Assembly: GCF_004341885.1 (NCBI RefSeq) | Contig: NZ_SLVX01000025.1 | Coordinates: 21,825-85,824 of the forward strand | Direction: 5' to 3' | Source of the DNA: Shinella granuli | GTDB taxonomy: Bacteria > Pseudomonadota > Alphaproteobacteria > Rhizobiales > Rhizobiaceae | Length of the DNA: 64,000 nucleotides | Shown: one piece after another, positions 49,139 through 57,655 of the stretch | How positions within the stretch are numbered: the stretch's first letter is position 1 | Layout: every line of letters begins with the position of its first letter | Translations under genes and position numbers: made by a program | The notes under the pieces: generated by a model | The model's input: only the letters and a program-made list of their open reading frames with translations | The model's database searches: none | What the model was told of the DNA's origin: nothing

Positions 49139-49875
49139 GGCTGGCCTCGCATGACGACACGCTGGACCACGACAGGCCGCGTCTCGGTCGCTTGCGCCAG
49201 GCGCTCGATCAGCGCCAGCTCGGCATCCAAGCACGCGCCGCGCACCTCGATTTCGAGCCGCTGGGCGGCGCCGGGGTGATGGCTCGCGACGATGTGGACA
49301 TTTTCGCCCGCTTCGACGGGGCGCAGCCGGCACCGGAGAAACAGGATGCCGGAGCCGAGATTGCCGCAGTAAAGCGACTCGTCCACGACCGGCGCGCTCG
49401 GGCCGATACCGGCCTTGCGGCCGCCGATTCGGCGGAAGGCTTCGCCGAAGGTCGACGGATCGCGGGTGATCCGCGCGGTCCGCTCGGGATGGAACTGCCA
49501 TGGCGGACACCACGGATCGAGTTTGCCAACCGTAATCTGGTGCAGGAAATCGGCAAAGCTCGCCGGATCGGCCGGATAGGGGCAGGTCCGCCAGATTTCG
49601 CGAACACGAGCGCGCAGCCCGTCGGGCAGCGTGAATAAGCGGGCGCGGCCCTTTCGCCACCACACGGCTCGTTGGTCCCGGTGTTCGCGTTCGGCCTCGT
49701 CCCACCAGACCGCGCGGCGGGCCATTTCCTCGTCGACGCCGTGCTGGCCGGCGGCGATGTCTCCGGCGAAGAGCGGCAGCGCCTCGCGTTCGAGGCGCTG
49801 CTTGCGGAGAAACGCCGCACGCTTGCGCGACGTGTCACCATAGGGCTCGGGTCTGTGCCAGCGGCGAAAGCGCAT
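49135..49875 (-). CDS. Unknown element protein (246 aa)
   Basis: Starts MRFRRWHRPEPYGDTSRKRA; the first 70 residues are basic and helical, then conserved-looking aromatic segments (WRTCPYPADPASFADFLHQI, LDPWCPPWQFHPERTARIT). ATG 49875 shares a base with the DUF2958 stop, and its stop overlaps the next start by four bases, so 51205-48464 behaves as one coupled string. Not recognised. Confidence 0.62.
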   Translation of the reverse strand: MRFRRWHRPEPYGDTSRKRAAFLRKQRLEREALPLFAGDIAAGQHGVDEEMARRAVWWDEAEREHRDQRAVWWRKGRARLFTLPDGLRARVREIWRTCPYPADPASFADFLHQITVGKLDPWCPPWQFHPERTARITRDPSTFGEAFRRIGGRKAGIGPSAPVVDESLYCGNLGSGILFLRCRLRPVEAGENVHIVASHHPGAAQRLEIEVRGACLDAELALIERLAQATETRPVVVQRVVMRGQP

Positions 49876-50246
49876 CAGACGGCCTCCCGCCGCGCACGCG
49901 CCGCGGCATAGATGATCCGTTCGGCGCGGCGGATGCTGCCGGCTTCCCGTGCAGCCTCAGCCCAGACCGAAATCGGAAAGTCGCCGGAAAAGAGAATGTC
50001 GCGCTCGATGCCGAGCCCGAACGGCAGGCGCACCGAGGCCATCTCCTCCAGAGAAAAATAGCCAAGTTCCGGCTCGCCGAGATCAGCCAGGCCAAAGAGG
50101 ATATCGCCGTCGGCATCAAGTTCGGTTGCCAGCCAGACGCCGGCGCCGAGCGGGTTGAAGAATTTGACAACCGGCACATGATCGGTGTCGCGCTGGCGGC
50201 CATTGGCTAGAAGCTGAGCGCGCAGCTCGTCGGTCAGGAGGATCAT
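49875..50246 (-). CDS. DUF2958 protein
   Basis: A 123-residue protein of the DUF2958 family: MILLTDELRAQLLANGR start, VVKFFNPLGAGVWLATELD, and FGLADLGEPELGYFSLEEMA. The family is spread across plasmids and ICEs, often beside ArdC-like genes as here; function unknown. Overlaps the ardC-like stop by four bases. Confidence 0.8.
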   Translation of the reverse strand: MILLTDELRAQLLANGRQRDTDHVPVVKFFNPLGAGVWLATELDADGDILFGLADLGEPELGYFSLEEMASVRLPFGLGIERDILFSGDFPISVWAEAAREAGSIRRAERIIYAAARARREAV

Positions 50247-51205
50247 GCTGCCCTCCTGTCGATGGCGGTCTCAGGCGTGGCAGGAAACTGCTCGTCTTCC
50301 GGCAGGAAGGACAGCAGCCAATCGGCCGCCTTGCTCGCCTGCGAGGCTGCACGGACGATGGCGCGGGAATCCTCGCGCATGACCTCCAGCCAACTGCCGA
50401 TGTAATCGGCGTGGCGCACCGTTGGTACGATGCCGAGCGCGGCGCAGCTAAAGGCCGAAATCTGCTCGGCGATCAGCTCTTCGAAGGCATATCTCTTCGA
50501 GCCGAACGAGCCGGTCAGGTCACGGTTCAGCCGGCTGTGATGGCCGCTGGCGTGACCGAGTTCGTGCAGCGCCGTCCGATGCCAGTTGATCGGCTCGAAA
50601 TACGCCTGGGGCGGCGGGACCATCACATAGTCCTGGGACGGGACGTAGAAGGCCCTGTTGCCGCCGATGCGGAAATCGACGTTGGTCGCCTTGATGAGCG
50701 CTTCGACCCTCGGCTCGATCAGGCCGGGCGGTGGCGGCGGCGCGACCATAGCGATATCGTCGGGCAGCCCGTCGCATTGCGCTACGTTGAAAACCGTAAA
50801 GCGCTTCAGGAACGGGATGGCATGCGCTTCCTCGCCGGTCTCGCGGGCGCGGCGCTTCTCGTCTTCCGGGGTGAAACGGTCAGCATAGACGACGGTTGTG
50901 CCGCGCTCGCCCTTGCGGACATGGCCGCCGAGCGAAAGCGCCTGCCGGAACGTGAGCCAGCCCTGGCAGGGAAAGCCGTGCTCGATGACGGCGCCCCAGA
51001 GGATGAGCACGTTGATGCCGCTGTAGCTGCGGGAGGTAGCGGCGTTTTTCGGCAGGCCGAGCGGCGCCTTGGCGGCCGACGTGCCCCAGGGCTGCACCCA
51101 CGGCACGCGACCGGCCTCCAGCTCGGCGATGATTTTGGTGGTGATTTCGTCATAGAGGTTCGTCCGGTCCGAGCCGGTGCGAACACTGCGATCATGTCTG
51201 GACAT
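50243..51205 (-). CDS. ardC: ArdC-type antirestriction protein (ssDNA-binding domain plus zinc metallopeptidase)
   Basis: A 320-residue protein. N-terminal ArdC-N domain (about 15-130) with LEAGRVPWVQPW and YSGINVLILWGAV; C-terminal metallopeptidase-like domain with the zinc motif HELGHASGH and the downstream Glu in FEELIAEQISAF. Plasmid ArdC proteins bind single-stranded DNA and protect incoming DNA from restriction. Located in the predicted leading region and preceded by leader L4, it should be made soon after transfer. It heads a coupled string of small genes. Confidence 0.85.
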   Translation of the reverse strand: MSRHDRSVRTGSDRTNLYDEITTKIIAELEAGRVPWVQPWGTSAAKAPLGLPKNAATSRSYSGINVLILWGAVIEHGFPCQGWLTFRQALSLGGHVRKGERGTTVVYADRFTPEDEKRRARETGEEAHAIPFLKRFTVFNVAQCDGLPDDIAMVAPPPPPGLIEPRVEALIKATNVDFRIGGNRAFYVPSQDYVMVPPPQAYFEPINWHRTALHELGHASGHHSRLNRDLTGSFGSKRYAFEELIAEQISAFSCAALGIVPTVRHADYIGSWLEVMREDSRAIVRAASQASKAADWLLSFLPEDEQFPATPETAIDRRAA

Positions 51206-51288
51206 CGCGGTTCTCCGCGACGGGCGCCGGAAGACTCTCCTCCGGCCCTCAACCCGTCACGGCAAACCCCGTCCGCACTCTCACTCTA
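51206..51288 (-). promoter_or_regulatory. Structured leader L4 of ardC
   Basis: Minus strand: purine box AGAGTGAGAG (51287-51278), outer arm CGTGACGGG (51261-51253), inner hairpin around GCCGGAAG (51226-51246), outer arm CCCGTCGCG (51224-51216), GGAGA, ATG 51205. Box to ATG is 73 bases, the same as L3. Confidence 0.66.
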
Positions 51289-51366
51289 AAGGGGGCGTTG
51301 CGGGGCAGGCTGTGCAGAAACTCAGCGAGGACTCGATGCGGCCGCGATGACGCAAACCGAATAGAG

Positions 51367-52850
51367 TGGGGTTCTCAGCCCCGCGACATCAGCGCTCCGG
51401 TTCCGAAGGCGTTCGAAGCGCGGATAATGTTGAATGCCAGGACCGAGAGGGCAGCTTCGGCTTTCACCCGCCGCAAACCGCGGGTCAGGAAGCGACCTCC
51501 GCCAGACATTCGCTTGATGGTGCCGAAGGGATGCTCGACCGTGCAGCGCCGGATCGTCATAAGATCAGGGTTCTCCTGAACCCGACGTTCCATCCGATCG
51601 AGCGCGCCCTGATCCACGAGCCTGTGAATGGTGCGCTGATATCCCGGCGTACACTGCTGTTTGATCTGGCAAGTCTGGCAGGCGGGCGTTCTGTAACGGA
51701 TCGCCCGATTTCGGGTATGCTTGCCCTTGGGATACATGGTTTCACCAGCAGGGCAGTGGATCGTGTCGGTCTGCTCGTCATGGACGAATTGCACGGGGCG
51801 GAAGTATTGCGCGCTCATGGCCCCGCGCTTGATCGGCGCTGCCACGCGGACACCGTCCCGTTCGCAACGCGCGACTTCCTGCGCGTTCGAGTAGCCTCCG
51901 TCCGCCAGCACTTCGAGCTGGTCGACGTCGAGCACTTCTTTTGCCGCTATCGCCATTGGATGCAGCAACTGGCTGTCGTTGGCTTCGTTGGCGACATCGT
52001 TGTGAATGATCAGCCCGCTTTCGATATCGACGACACTCTGGAGATTATAGGCTGGGAACTTCGGCGCCCGGCCATATCCCATTGGTCGTGCATCCGGCTC
52101 TCCGAAGACCACGACGTTGGTATCATGCTCAGCAAGTTCGGCCTGCCGCTTTTCCAAGCGCTGCTTACGGCGTTCGAGTGACGCGATCGCGCTGGCAAAC
52201 GCCGCGCGATTGACCGTCTGATCGCGCGCGCCCGCCGAGTGTTGATCTGCTATGTTGAGGCGGTCGAGATAGTAGGCGATTTCTGTTTCGGTATGAGCGA
52301 TGTCGCGTGCCAGACGATCCGCTCCTGCAATATTCTTCGCGCTGGCAACCGCCCGCATCTTTGTTCCGTCCAGCGCCACCTTGCCAGGAGTGACCAAGCC
52401 GTTCTCGCGACAGAAGCTGATGAATGCGGCGCCCGTGCCGATGATCGCTTCGGGGTTGTCGTGCCGGAACGCCGCAATGGTCCGATAATCCGGGGTCATT
52501 CGCCGCATCAGCCAGATGGCCTCCAGGTCGCGCTGGCAGGCGCGCTCCAATTGTCGCGATGAACGCAACTGGTTCAGGTAGCCCCAGATGTAGAGCCGCA
52601 GCATGTCGCCGGGGTGATAGCCAGGTCGTCCTGTCGGGGCAGAGACGGTGCGCTCGAAGCCGAGCGCCGTGAGATCGAGGGTTTCGACGAAGGCATCAAT
52701 GACGCGGACGAGAGAGTCCTGCGACACGTAATCTTCAACACAGGCGGGCAGCAGTAACGGCTGGCTCCGGTCATATCCCTCAATAAAGCGTCCCATCGTG
52801 CCCCCGTCCCGCAAATAATTAAGTGTACCATCCGCAGGTGAATAACCCCA
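51367..52850 (-). mobile_element. IS1182-type insertion sequence
   Basis: One transposase gene bounded by short imperfect inverted ends: TGGGGTTCTCAGCC at the left (from 51367) and TGGGGTTATTCACC read inward from 52850. The seven outer bases match. I see no clear target duplication. It lies between the ardC string and the arsenic operon and marks the border of the accessory cargo. Confidence 0.7.
51375..52796 (-). CDS. IS1182-family transposase
   Basis: A 473-residue DDE transposase, apparently intact. Seen: N-terminal DUF772-type domain (GRPGYHPGDMLRLYIWGYLN), first catalytic Asp in VALDGTKMRAVAS, second in VLADGGYSNAQEV, and the cysteine-containing C-terminal region CQTCQIKQQC, followed by the Glu region VEHPFGTIKRMSG. 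ATG 52796; the upstream extension leaves the element. The reading frame shows no break. Confidence 0.88.
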   Translation of the reverse strand: MGRFIEGYDRSQPLLLPACVEDYVSQDSLVRVIDAFVETLDLTALGFERTVSAPTGRPGYHPGDMLRLYIWGYLNQLRSSRQLERACQRDLEAIWLMRRMTPDYRTIAAFRHDNPEAIIGTGAAFISFCRENGLVTPGKVALDGTKMRAVASAKNIAGADRLARDIAHTETEIAYYLDRLNIADQHSAGARDQTVNRAAFASAIASLERRKQRLEKRQAELAEHDTNVVVFGEPDARPMGYGRAPKFPAYNLQSVVDIESGLIIHNDVANEANDSQLLHPMAIAAKEVLDVDQLEVLADGGYSNAQEVARCERDGVRVAAPIKRGAMSAQYFRPVQFVHDEQTDTIHCPAGETMYPKGKHTRNRAIRYRTPACQTCQIKQQCTPGYQRTIHRLVDQGALDRMERRVQENPDLMTIRRCTVEHPFGTIKRMSGGGRFLTRGLRRVKAEAALSVLAFNIIRASNAFGTGALMSRG

Positions 52851-52982
52851 GTAAATGCTTGGCAATACGAGCAATATCTACTGAGCGCGCTTGGGCTTCC
52901 CGTCCTCACTGTTCGGCGGCGCTGTCCAGCTACCCGACCAGGTGGAAACTCCGGATCGTCCCTGCCTAGACTCTCGCCAATA

Positions 52983-53000
52983 TGTCGATTAGTCTCGACA
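52983..53000. promoter_or_regulatory. ArsR operator candidate abutting arsR
   Basis: TGTCGA (52983-52988) and TCGACA (52995-53000) with a 6-base spacer, ending one base before the arsR ATG. The position suggests autorepression. No ribosome-binding site fits between dyad and ATG, so the mRNA may be leaderless. Confidence 0.55.
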
Positions 53001-53001
53001 C

Positions 53002-53373
53002 ATGGAATCAGATAATGCCATCCTCGCTTTCGCCGCGCTCGCGCAACCGACCCGACTCGACGTGTTCCGTCTACTGATGGAGCATGAGCCGGACGGGTTG
53101 CCCGCAGGCGAGATCGCCCGCAGGTTAGATGTCCCCCACAATACGATGTCCACACATCTGGCGACGCTGACGCGCGCCAGCCTGATAGAGGCGGAGCGGC
53201 ATAGCCGGTCGATCATTTATCGGGCAAGGCTCGACGCCGTTCGCGCGCTTGCCAGCTTTCTCGTCAAGGATTGCTGCGGCGGCCGACCCGAGATCTGCGC
53301 GCCGCTGATCGCCGATTTTTCCCCTTGCTGCTCACCGCAAACCCTCACCGCAAAGGAGGCCACTCATGACTGA
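53002..53373 (+). CDS. arsR: ArsR/SmtB-family arsenic-responsive repressor
   Basis: A 123-residue winged-helix repressor: PTRLDVFRLLMEHEPDG, recognition helix region DVPHNTMSTHLATLTRASL. The C-terminal part carries cysteine pairs (KDCCGG and FSPCCSP, plus Cys at PEIC) that could bind As(III), at positions unlike the classic CVC helix motif. First gene of arsR-arsC-arsC-acr3-arsH. Its 3' end overlaps the next gene by eight bases. Confidence 0.86.
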   Translation: MESDNAILAFAALAQPTRLDVFRLLMEHEPDGLPAGEIARRLDVPHNTMSTHLATLTRASLIEAERHSRSIIYRARLDAVRALASFLVKDCCGGRPEICAPLIADFSPCCSPQTLTAKEATHD

Positions 53374-53893
53374 CCGCATCTTCAACGTCCTGTTCCTCTG
53401 CACCGGCAATTCGGCGCGCTCAATCCTCGCGGAAAGCATCCTGAACAAGGATGGCGAAGGCCGATTTCGTGCCTTCTCTGCCGGGTCGCAACCCAAGGGG
53501 GCGGTCAATCCCTTCGCGCTGAAGGTGCTGAAGAGCTTCGACTACCCCTCTGAAGGCTTCCGCTCGAAGGGTTGGGAAGAGTTTGCTGGGCCTGATGCGC
53601 CTGTTATGGATTTCGTGTTCACCGTCTGCGACAACGCCGCCGGCGAAACCTGCCCTGTCTGGCCTGGCCAGCCGATGACGGCTCATTGGGGCATCGAAGA
53701 CCCTGCCGCCGTCGATGGGCCGGATATCCAGAAGGAAGCCGCCTTCGTTGCGGCCTTCCGCTACATGAAGAACCGCATCTCGGCCTTCACGTCCCTGCCG
53801 GTTGCTAGTCTCGACAAGGCGTCGCTGCGCACGAAGCTGACCGAGATCGGCCAATCAGATGGCGCGTCGTCTCCCAGAAACAGCGCGGCGTGA
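53366..53893 (+). CDS. arsC: Arsenate reductase, low-molecular-weight phosphatase type
   Basis: A 175-residue cytoplasmic enzyme of the LMW protein-tyrosine-phosphatase fold that reduces As(V) to As(III) with thioredoxin or similar. P-loop CTGNSARS with Cys12 and Arg18; further cysteines in FTVCDNAAGETCPVWPG. AAAGGAGG precedes the ATG. The As(III) product would leave by the Acr3 pump downstream. A second, unrelated arsenate reductase follows. Confidence 0.85.
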   Translation: MTDRIFNVLFLCTGNSARSILAESILNKDGEGRFRAFSAGSQPKGAVNPFALKVLKSFDYPSEGFRSKGWEEFAGPDAPVMDFVFTVCDNAAGETCPVWPGQPMTAHWGIEDPAAVDGPDIQKEAAFVAAFRYMKNRISAFTSLPVASLDKASLRTKLTEIGQSDGASSPRNSAA

Positions 53894-53901
53894 GGCGAGC
53901 C

Positions 53902-54327
53902 ATGGATGTCATCATCTATCACAACCCGGATTGCGGGACTTCGCGCAACACCTTGGCGATGATCCGCAATGCGGGCGTCGAGCCGCATGTCATCGAATAT
54001 CTGAAGACGCCGCCATCTCGGGACATGCTGACTCGGCTTATCGCGCGCATGGGTATATCGGCGCGAGAGCTGCTCCGTGAGAAAGGCACGCCTTATGCCG
54101 AACTTGGCCTTGGCGACCCGGCTCTGAGCGAGGCGCAATTGCTCGATGCCATGATGGCGCATCCTATCCTGATCAACCGACCCATCGTCGTCAGCCCTAA
54201 GGGCGTCCGGCTCTGCCGACCGTCCGAGGACGTGCTCGACCTGCTGCCGCCGCAACGCGGCGCGTTCGTCAAGGAAGACGGCGAGCGCGTGATCGACGAA
54301 CACGGCCAGCGTGTCGCAACGGCCTGA
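53902..54327 (+). CDS. arsC: Arsenate reductase, glutaredoxin-dependent type
   Basis: A 141-residue enzyme of the E. coli plasmid ArsC (thioredoxin-fold, ArsC/Spx) family: active Cys11 in YHNPDCGTSRNTL, the LLREKGTPYAELGL segment and the arginine-containing ILINRPIVVSPKGVRLCRP. It uses glutathione and glutaredoxin. ATG 53902 chosen over the in-frame GTG at 53890 because family members begin with this beta strand. Having both ArsC classes in one operon gives two electron sources. Confidence 0.87.
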   Translation: MDVIIYHNPDCGTSRNTLAMIRNAGVEPHVIEYLKTPPSRDMLTRLIARMGISARELLREKGTPYAELGLGDPALSEAQLLDAMMAHPILINRPIVVSPKGVRLCRPSEDVLDLLPPQRGAFVKEDGERVIDEHGQRVATA

Positions 54328-54336
54328 GGGAATTGC

Positions 54337-55392
54337 ATGTCCACCTTTGAACGCTACCTGACCCTCTGGGTCGCACTGTGCATTGTCGTCGGCATCGCGC
54401 TCGGCCATTTTCTGCCGGGCGCATTTCATGCCATCGGCGCGATGGAAATTGCCAAGGTCAACCTGCCGGTGGCGGTACTGATCTGGCTGATGGTCATCCC
54501 TATGCTGCTCAAGATCGACTTCGCGGTCCTTGGCGAGGTCGGCCGCCACTGGCGCGGCATCGGCGTAACGCTGTTCATCAACTGGGCGGTAAAACCGTTC
54601 TCGATGGCGCTACTGGGCTGGTTGTTCATCGGATGGCTGTTTCGGCCTTATCTCCCGGCGGACCAGATCGACAGCTACATTGCCGGTCTCATAATCCTCG
54701 CGGCCGCGCCATGCACGGCCATGGTGTTTGTCTGGTCGAACCTGACCAAGGGCGAACCGCATTTCACATTGAGCCAGGTCGCCCTCAACGACGCGATCAT
54801 GGTCGTCGCCTTTGCGCCGATTGTCGGCCTGCTGCTGGGCCTGTCAGCCATCACCGTGCCGTGGGGCACGCTGGTCCTGTCGGTCGTCCTCTATATCGTC
54901 ATTCCCGTCATCATCGCGCAGATCATCCGTCGCCGGATGCTGACAAGTGGCGGGCAGGCAGCGCTTGACCGGCTGCTTGCAAAGCTCGGCCCGGCTTCTC
55001 TCGTCGCTTTGCTGGCGACGCTTGTTTTGCTGTTCGGATTTCAGGGCGAGCAGATCATCGCGCAGCCGGCCATCATCGGCCTGCTGGCAGTGCCGATCCT
55101 GATTCAGGTCTATTTCAACTCCGGCCTTGCCTATCTGCTCAACCGGCTTGCCGGCGAACAACATTGCGTTGCCGGTCCCTCGGCGCTGATCGGCGCGTCA
55201 AATTTCTTCGAACTGGCGGTTGCCGCCGCCATCAGCCTGTTCGGTTTTCACTCGGGTGCGGCGCTCGCCACCGTTGTCGGGGTGCTGATCGAAGTGCCGG
55301 TGATGCTCTCGGTCGTCTGGATCGTGAACCGCTCCAAAGGCTGGTATGAGCGTGGCGGCAAGGTGTCCGAACTCGCGAAAGAGCAGCGTTGA
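54337..55392 (+). CDS. acr3: Acr3-family arsenite efflux pump
   Basis: A 351-residue inner-membrane transporter with ten membrane segments. The Acr3 signature residues are present: Cys in [15 protein letters not shown] and the conserved Glu late in the protein ([10 protein letters not shown]). It exports As(III) by proton motive force. Stop overlaps the arsH start (TGATG). Confidence 0.88.
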   Translation: MSTFERYLTLWVALCIVVGIALGHFLPGAFHAIGAMEIAKVNLPVAVLIWLMVIPMLLKIDFAVLGEVGRHWRGIGVTLFINWAVKPFSMALLGWLFIGWLFRPYLPADQIDSYIAGLIILAAAPCTAMVFVWSNLTKGEPHFTLSQVALNDAIMVVAFAPIVGLLLGLSAITVPWGTLVLSVVLYIVIPVIIAQIIRRRMLTSGGQAALDRLLAKLGPASLVALLATLVLLFGFQGEQIIAQPAIIGLLAVPILIQVYFNSGLAYLLNRLAGEQHCVAGPSALIGASNFFELAVAAAISLFGFHSGAALATVVGVLIEVPVMLSVVWIVNRSKGWYERGGKVSELAKEQR

Positions 55393-56108
55393 TGCCGGAT
55401 GATCTTCCCAATCTTGATGCCGGCTGCGTTGATACTCCCAGCCTTGGTCGGCTGCGCGTAACCGACCCTTCTACCCATCCGCCGCGTATCCTGCTGCTTT
55501 ATGGCTCGCTCCGCGAGCGATCCTACAGCCGTTTCCTGACATTCGAGGCCGAGCGTCTGCTGAAACATTTCGGGGCGGAGACACGCATCTTCGATCCGTC
55601 CGGCCTGCCGCTGCCGGACGGCGCTCCCGTCGATCATCCCAAGGTACAGGAACTGCGAGAGCTCTCGCTCTGGTCGGAAGGCCAGGTCTGGACCAGCCCG
55701 GAGCGGCACGGCGCAATGAGCGCGGTGATGAAGGCGCAGATCGACTGGATTCCCCTTTCGGTCGGCGCGGTACGGCCAACGCAGGGCCGGACACTCGCGG
55801 TGATGCAGGTCTCCGGCGGCTCGCAGAGCTTCAACGCCGTCAACCAGATGCGTGTGCTCGGCCGCTGGATGCGCATGGTGACGATCCCCAACCAGTCCTC
55901 CGTCGCCAAGGCCTTTCAGGAGTTCGACGATGCGGGCCGGATGAAACCGTCCTCCTATTATGATCGAGTGGTCGACGTAATGGAGGAACTGATGAAGTTT
56001 ACGCTTCTGACGCGCGACGTCTCACCCTACCTGACCGACCGCTATTCCGAGCGCAAGGAGAGCGGCGAGGCCCTGATGCAGCGGGTCAATCTGACGGCTG
56101 CAACCTGA
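55392..56108 (+). CDS. arsH: ArsH-type NADPH-dependent FMN reductase
   Basis: A 238-residue flavoprotein: FMN-binding loop [16 protein letters not shown], middle [20 protein letters not shown], and [20 protein letters not shown], all typical of ArsH. Known ArsH enzymes oxidise trivalent organoarsenicals or act as quinone/azo reductases. Coupled to acr3 by one-base overlap. Confidence 0.88.
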   Translation: MPDDLPNLDAGCVDTPSLGRLRVTDPSTHPPRILLLYGSLRERSYSRFLTFEAERLLKHFGAETRIFDPSGLPLPDGAPVDHPKVQELRELSLWSEGQVWTSPERHGAMSAVMKAQIDWIPLSVGAVRPTQGRTLAVMQVSGGSQSFNAVNQMRVLGRWMRMVTIPNQSSVAKAFQEFDDAGRMKPSSYYDRVVDVMEELMKFTLLTRDVSPYLTDRYSERKESGEALMQRVNLTAAT

Positions 56109-56174
56109 GAATCTATCCCGCGCCGATCGCACGTCATCGCTCGCAAGAATGCCCCAACCAACGAGGTCTCCTGA

Positions 56175-57374
56175 ATGGATCATAGCCCGCAACAGTCGCA
56201 AGGAAGCGTCTCCGAGGTATTCCGCGTCTTCCTGAAGCTGGGGCTCACCTCCTTCGGCGGACCGATCGCGCATCTGGGCTATTTCCGGGACGAACTGGTG
56301 ACGCGGCGAAAATGGCTGAGCGAAAGCGCATATGCCGATTTGGTGGCGCTGTGCCAGTTCCTGCCCGGTCCGGCTTCCAGCCAGGTCGGCTTTGCTCTTG
56401 GTCTGACGCGGGCGGGATGGCTCGGCGCGTTCGCAGCTTTCCTCGCCTTCACCCTGCCATCAGCCATGATCCTTCTTGCGCTTGCCATGACGGCTACGCG
56501 GCTGGAAAGCCCGTTAGCGCTTGGCGTCCTGCATGGTCTCAAGATCGTCGCCGTCGCCATCGTGGCGCAAGCCGTGTGGGGCATGGCAAAAAACCTCTGC
56601 CCCGATAAGGAGCGCGCCACGATCGCGGTCGTGGCCGTGCTTCTGCTTGCCTGGGCGCCGGGAGCGATCGGGATGATGGCGGCCATACTGCTGGGCGCAC
56701 TCGCCGGGCTGGCTCTTGGCAAAGGACAGGTCACGATTGGCGAGCATCTGCCTGTGCCGGTTTCACGCAAAGCCGGGCTGACTGCCTTTGCACTGTTCGC
56801 CGTCTTGCTGATTGGCCTGCCGATCCTCGCGGGGCAGGCTCAGGGGTGGGCGCTTGCGGACAGCTTCTATCGCTCGGGCTCGCTGGTCTTTGGTGGCGGC
56901 CATGTGGTGCTGCCGCTGTTGCAGGCTGAAACCGTCACACCAGGATGGGTGTCCGATGACGCCTTTCTCGCGGGCTATGGCGTGGCGCAGGCGGTGCCGG
57001 GACCGCTCTTTACCTTTGCCGCCTGGCTCGGGGCAGTCATGGGACCGGCGCCGAACGGCGTGACCGGCGCGATGATCGCTCTTGTCGCAGTTTTCCTGCC
57101 GGGCTTCCTGATCCTGATCGGGGCGCTACCCTTCTGGGATCAGTTGCGCCGCACGACATGGGCGCAGTCGGCTATGCAGGGCGCCAATGCCGCCGTCGTC
57201 GGCATTCTCGGCGCTGCGCTTTATTCGCCTGTCTTCACCAGTGCGATCGGAGGCATGCCGGATTTCGCACTGGCCTTGATTTGTTTCGTGGCGCTGATGG
57301 CCTGGAAAGCTCCGCCATGGGTCGTCGTGTTGCTGGCGGCCGTGGGTGGAGCTGCGCTTAGCCTGGTGATGTAA
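56175..57374 (+). CDS. chrA: Chromate transporter ChrA
   Basis: A 399-residue CHR-family inner-membrane protein with two homologous halves, each with a conserved motif (FLKLGLTSFGGPIAHLGYF in the first, FGGGHVVLPLLQ in the second), so it is the long bidomain type. It exports chromate. It starts 66 bp after arsH and is likely in the same transcript. The 281 bp that follow (57375-57655) hold no gene or repeat that I can recognise. Confidence 0.87.
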   Translation: MDHSPQQSQGSVSEVFRVFLKLGLTSFGGPIAHLGYFRDELVTRRKWLSESAYADLVALCQFLPGPASSQVGFALGLTRAGWLGAFAAFLAFTLPSAMILLALAMTATRLESPLALGVLHGLKIVAVAIVAQAVWGMAKNLCPDKERATIAVVAVLLLAWAPGAIGMMAAILLGALAGLALGKGQVTIGEHLPVPVSRKAGLTAFALFAVLLIGLPILAGQAQGWALADSFYRSGSLVFGGGHVVLPLLQAETVTPGWVSDDAFLAGYGVAQAVPGPLFTFAAWLGAVMGPAPNGVTGAMIALVAVFLPGFLILIGALPFWDQLRRTTWAQSAMQGANAAVVGILGAALYSPVFTSAIGGMPDFALALICFVALMAWKAPPWVVVLLAAVGGAALSLVM

Positions 57375-57655
57375 GGCGGTTTCGAAAGCTATCGGGCTCA
57401 CTCTGTCAAACCCGAGGTAGCACGATGCTGAATTGTGTCGCGCCACGCCAACGCTAGCCGGCGAGATCCAAGCCCAGCGACATCAGGGCGAGTTTCTGCA
57501 CAGCCTGGGGGTCTCCCCGCAGAAGGGGGTGTGCCGGCGACCCCGGCGCCGGCCAGGGGGAAGGCTTTCCCTCCCCAAATGCCGAGGAGATCATCGTCTA
57601 AGGGTGCTGCCACGACTGCCCGCTCGCCCACTGGATTACCCGAGGAAATGTACGG

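Noticed and set aside
57375..57655. Possible group II intron or IS remnant between chrA and herA
   Set aside because: A few GC-rich hairpins are present but no intron domain, reverse transcriptase, transposase fragment or terminal repeat could be recognised.
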